Origin: DASVTR01 sp033855775
GTDB taxonomy: Bacteria; Acidobacteriota; Blastocatellia; Pyrinomonadales; Pyrinomonadaceae
DNA length: 63,498 nucleotides
Direction of reading: 5' to 3'
NCBI GenBank assembly: GCA_033855775.1
Contig: JAWVFT010000004.1
Location: forward strand, 1-63,498
The notes under the pieces were generated by a model. It worked only from the letters and a program-made list of their open reading frames with translations, was not told where the DNA came from and made no database searches. How positions within the stretch are numbered: the stretch's first letter is position 1; every line of letters begins with the position of its first letter. Positions 61,564 to 63,498 of this stretch are shown here, one piece after another. The position numbers were made by a program, and so were the translations under genes.

Positions 61564-62931
61564 ATGGAATACACACAGGCGGAAATTCTACAGACCGTGC
61601 GGATGACGGAGATGGAGCATCTGGACATCCGCACGGTGACGCTCGGCTTGAGCCTGCGCGATTGCGCGTCCGATACGGTCGAGCGCACGGCGGCGCGCGT
61701 GCGCGAGAAGATTGAGCGCGTGGCGAAGAATCTGGTGGCGACCGTTGACGAGATTGGCAACGAAGTCGGCATCAGCATCGCCAACAAGCGCATCTCGATT
61801 ACGCCCGTCTCGCAGATTGGCGGAAGCAGTGGCACGCGCGGCGATTTCATTCAACTCGCGCGAGCCATTGACGAGGCGGCGCACACCGTCGGCGTCGATT
61901 TCATCGGCGGCTATTCCGCGCTCGTGCATAAAGGCTGGACTAACGCCGAGAGCGAGTTTCTCGATTCGATTCCCGAAGCTCTGGCTTCGACCAGACGGCT
62001 CTGCTCTTCGCTCAACGTGGCGACCACGCGCGCCGGAATCAACATGGACGCCGTGCGGCGCACGGGCGCGTTGATTAAAGAGATGGCCGAACGCACGCGC
62101 GAGCAGGGCGGGCTGGCATGCGCCAAGTTCGTCTGCTTCGCCAACGCGGTCGAAGACAACCCGTTCATGGCGGGCGCGTTTCACGGCGTCGGCGAGCCGG
62201 AAGCTGTGATTAACGTCGGCGTCTCCGGCCCCGGCGTCGTCAACCACGCCGTCCGTCATGAAGCAACCGATTTACCGCTCGACGAGTTGGCCGAAGTCAT
62301 CAAGAAGCTTTCGTTCAAGCTGGCGCGCGCGGGCGAACTGGTCGGGCGCGAAGCGGCGCGGCGTTTGAATATTCCCTTCGGCATCATTGACCTGTCGCTC
62401 GCCCCGACGCCCGCGCCCGGCGATTCCGTCGCGGACATCATCGAAGCGATGGGCTTTGAACGCGCGGGCGCGCACGGCACGACCGCAGCCTTAGCGATGC
62501 TCACGGATGCCGTCAAGAAGGGCGGCGCGATGGCTTCAACTTCGGTCGGCGGCATGAGCGGCGCGTTCATTCCAGTCTCCGAAGACGCGACGATGATTGA
62601 GGCCGCGCGCGTGGGCGCATTGACGCTCGAAAAGCTGGAAGCATGGACGAGCGTTTGCTCTGTCGGCATTGACATGGTGGCCGTTCCCGGCCAGACTTCC
62701 GCCGAGACGATTGCCGCCATCATCGCAGACGAGATGGCCATCGGCGTGATGAACAACAAGACGACTGCCGTTCGCATTATTCCCGTGCCGGGCAAAGATG
62801 TGGGCGAGATGGTCGAGTTCGGCGGGCTGCTCGGCACGGCTCCCATCATGGCCGTCAACGCTTTCAAGAGCGACGCTTTCATCCGTCGCGGCGGGCGCAT
62901 CCCGGCCCCGATTCATTCATTGCGGAATTGA
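61564..62931 (+). CDS. UPF0210 (DUF711) protein, PFL-like fold, in BMC operon
   Basis: This 455-residue protein matches UPF0210 end to end: HLDIRTVTLGLSLRDC, ANKRISITPVSQIGG, VDFIGGYSALVHKG, VCFANAVEDNPFMAGAFHG, NVGVSGPGVV, FGIIDLSLAPTPAPGDSVAD, GGMSGAFIPVSED and the end RRGGRIPAPIHSLRN. Solved relatives have a fold like pyruvate formate-lyase, but no glycyl-radical motif is present, so it is not an ordinary radical enzyme. Function is unknown. It normally pairs with UPF0237, as here. Its position among shell genes and an acylating dehydrogenase makes it a candidate for the aldehyde-producing core enzyme. That role is inference. Confidence 0.93.
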   Translation: MEYTQAEILQTVRMTEMEHLDIRTVTLGLSLRDCASDTVERTAARVREKIERVAKNLVATVDEIGNEVGISIANKRISITPVSQIGGSSGTRGDFIQLARAIDEAAHTVGVDFIGGYSALVHKGWTNAESEFLDSIPEALASTRRLCSSLNVATTRAGINMDAVRRTGALIKEMAERTREQGGLACAKFVCFANAVEDNPFMAGAFHGVGEPEAVINVGVSGPGVVNHAVRHEATDLPLDELAEVIKKLSFKLARAGELVGREAARRLNIPFGIIDLSLAPTPAPGDSVADIIEAMGFERAGAHGTTAALAMLTDAVKKGGAMASTSVGGMSGAFIPVSEDATMIEAARVGALTLEKLEAWTSVCSVGIDMVAVPGQTSAETIAAIIADEMAIGVMNNKTTAVRIIPVPGKDVGEMVEFGGLLGTAPIMAVNAFKSDAFIRRGGRIPAPIHSLRN

Positions 62932-62971
62932 AGGTTCAGGTCAAAATAAAATGTCAACTGAGGGGAACAGC

Positions 62972-63295
62972 ATGGAAGCGCTCGGACTGGTGGAATGCAT
63001 GGGACTGGTGGCGATGATTGAAGCGGCGGACGCGATGGTCAAGGCCGCCAACGTGACGCTCGTCGGCTACGAGAAGATTGACGCAGGGCTGGTGACGGCG
63101 ATTGTGCGCGGCGATGTGGCGTCGGTGCGGGCGGCTGTTGACGCCGGAGCGGCTGCGGCGGCGCGCGTCGGCACGGTCGTCGCAACACACGTCATCCCGC
63201 GCCCGCACATGGACGTAGACCAAGGGCTGCCGGTGCTCAGGACGGGCGAGACGACGCGCAAGAAAATCAGCGGCTCGGTCAAAGCCCAGGAGTAA
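62972..63295 (+). CDS. BMC-H microcompartment shell protein (second copy)
   Basis: This is a 107-residue single-domain BMC protein. The ATG at 62972 has AGGGG 6 bases upstream and gives the typical MEALGLVE start; an ATG at 62951 would add seven residues. The fold is complete through IVRGDVASVRAAVDAGAAAAARVGTVVATHVIPRPH. The pore loop reads KIDAG, with an Asp where the first copy has Gly and PduA has Gly, so the two hexamers should have different pores. It closes the operon; a strong hairpin follows. Confidence 0.97.
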   Translation: MEALGLVECMGLVAMIEAADAMVKAANVTLVGYEKIDAGLVTAIVRGDVASVRAAVDAGAAAAARVGTVVATHVIPRPHMDVDQGLPVLRTGETTRKKISGSVKAQE

Positions 63296-63338
63296 AAGAG
63301 CAACGACGCTCGCAGCGAAAGTTGCGCAAGGCCAAAGT

Positions 63339-63379
63339 GGAGGCGCAGTCAGGCTTGTTGTAAGTCTGACTGCGCCTCC
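63339..63379. terminator. Terminator hairpin at the end of the BMC operon
   Basis: An 18-base stem (63339-63356 with 63362-63379, one G-T pair) with a five-base loop lies 44 bases after the last shell gene. A minus-strand gene may end at 63429, so it could serve both directions. Confidence 0.7.
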
Positions 63380-63428
63380 GACTGTTATCCTGCCGTCTTC
63401 TCCCCGCGTGAATTTCCGGTCATTACTG

Positions 63429-63498
63429 TTATCCGCTAACGCGAAATTCCGGCGGCGATTTAATCAAGCTCAAGCTCTCGTCCCACACGCGCTTGGAA
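63429..63498 (-). CDS. Possible C-terminal end of a minus-strand gene (partial)
   Basis: On the minus strand a frame is open from the window edge for 22 codons to a TAA at 63431-63429, with a protein-like end (KRVWDESLSLIKSPPEFRV). It would be convergent with the BMC operon across the hairpin. The stretch is too short to name or to be sure of. Confidence 0.3.
   Translation of the reverse strand, partial: SKRVWDESLSLIKSPPEFRVSG

Noticed and set aside
61564..62931. UPF0210 protein as a true pyruvate formate-lyase or glycyl-radical enzyme
   Set aside because: There is no C-terminal glycyl-radical motif (RVxGY type), the length is 455 rather than about 750-800, and no activating radical-SAM enzyme is nearby.
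57337..63295. BMC operon as a carboxysome
   Set aside because: No RuBisCO, carbonic anhydrase or CsoS2/CcmM is present, while an acylating aldehyde dehydrogenase is.
1..63498. tRNA, rRNA, riboswitch or transposase genes
   Set aside because: I looked for them in the gaps and saw none that I could support. A covariance-model scan would be needed to exclude small RNAs.

Overview
The window is a high-GC bacterial chromosome segment that is almost entirely coding. It most likely comes from an acidobacterium, plausibly of the Blastocatellia type. This rests on three Oar-like TonB-dependent receptors with carboxypeptidase-regulatory-like N-terminal domains, many secreted hydrolases, and abundant short-period repeats between and inside genes. 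The taxonomic call is inference. No rRNA, tRNA, insertion sequence, phage or CRISPR array was recognised.

Layout: (1) 1-11.5 kb holds a truncated outer-membrane receptor on the minus strand, divergent from a tightly coupled sugar operon (XylF/G/H-type ABC importer, GH15 glucoamylase, GH31 alpha-glucosidase). (2) 11.7-16.6 kb holds a polytopic membrane protein, a GNAT acetyltransferase, a phosphofructokinase with pyrophosphate-type active-site residues, and a class V PLP enzyme. (3) 16.7-44.1 kb reads as a peptidoglycan (MurNAc/GlcNAc) scavenging island. It has a LysR regulator, a MurK-like kinase, MurQ etherase, an SSS permease, NagZ, a fusion of an S12 (AmiE/beta-lactamase-like) domain to a NamZ (DUF1343) exo-muramidase, two large TonB-dependent receptors, an N-acyl-D-amino-acid deacylase, NagA, GlcF, gamma-glutamyltransferase and a GlcD-GlcE fusion. 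MurQ releases D-lactate, so the GlcDE/GlcF flavo-iron-sulfur oxidase is a reasonable route for its disposal. A near-identical LysR-type operator lies before murK and before one receptor, tying the two ends of the core island to one regulator. (4) 44.3-57.0 kb is mostly housekeeping or unlinked: GltS, a class-A-like serine hydrolase, ExbD, AlaX, an M61 peptidase, a diacylglycerol-kinase-like protein, a YjdF/DUF2238 membrane protein, guaB and a RodZ-like protein.

(5) 57.3-63.3 kb is the most unusual part: a compact bacterial microcompartment (BMC) operon. It has two BMC-H shell proteins, one BMC-P vertex protein, an acylating aldehyde dehydrogenase with a 190-residue tail, a UPF0237 ACT protein with a 73-residue N-terminal extension, a tail-anchored zinc-ribbon protein, and a UPF0210 (DUF711, PFL-like fold) protein. 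No diol dehydratase, ethanolamine lyase, glycyl-radical enzyme, aldolase, RuBisCO, alcohol dehydrogenase or PduL is in the window. The UPF0237/UPF0210 pair, of unknown function elsewhere, is therefore the candidate core of a new compartment type.

Two repeat families run through the window. Heptamer repeats, usually arranged as inverted pairs, fill many gene-to-gene gaps; the commonest type carries a stop codon in every frame of one strand. Octamer repeats (GGAGACGC-type) have no stop in any of the six frames and occur inside genes, including the GlcD-GlcE junction.
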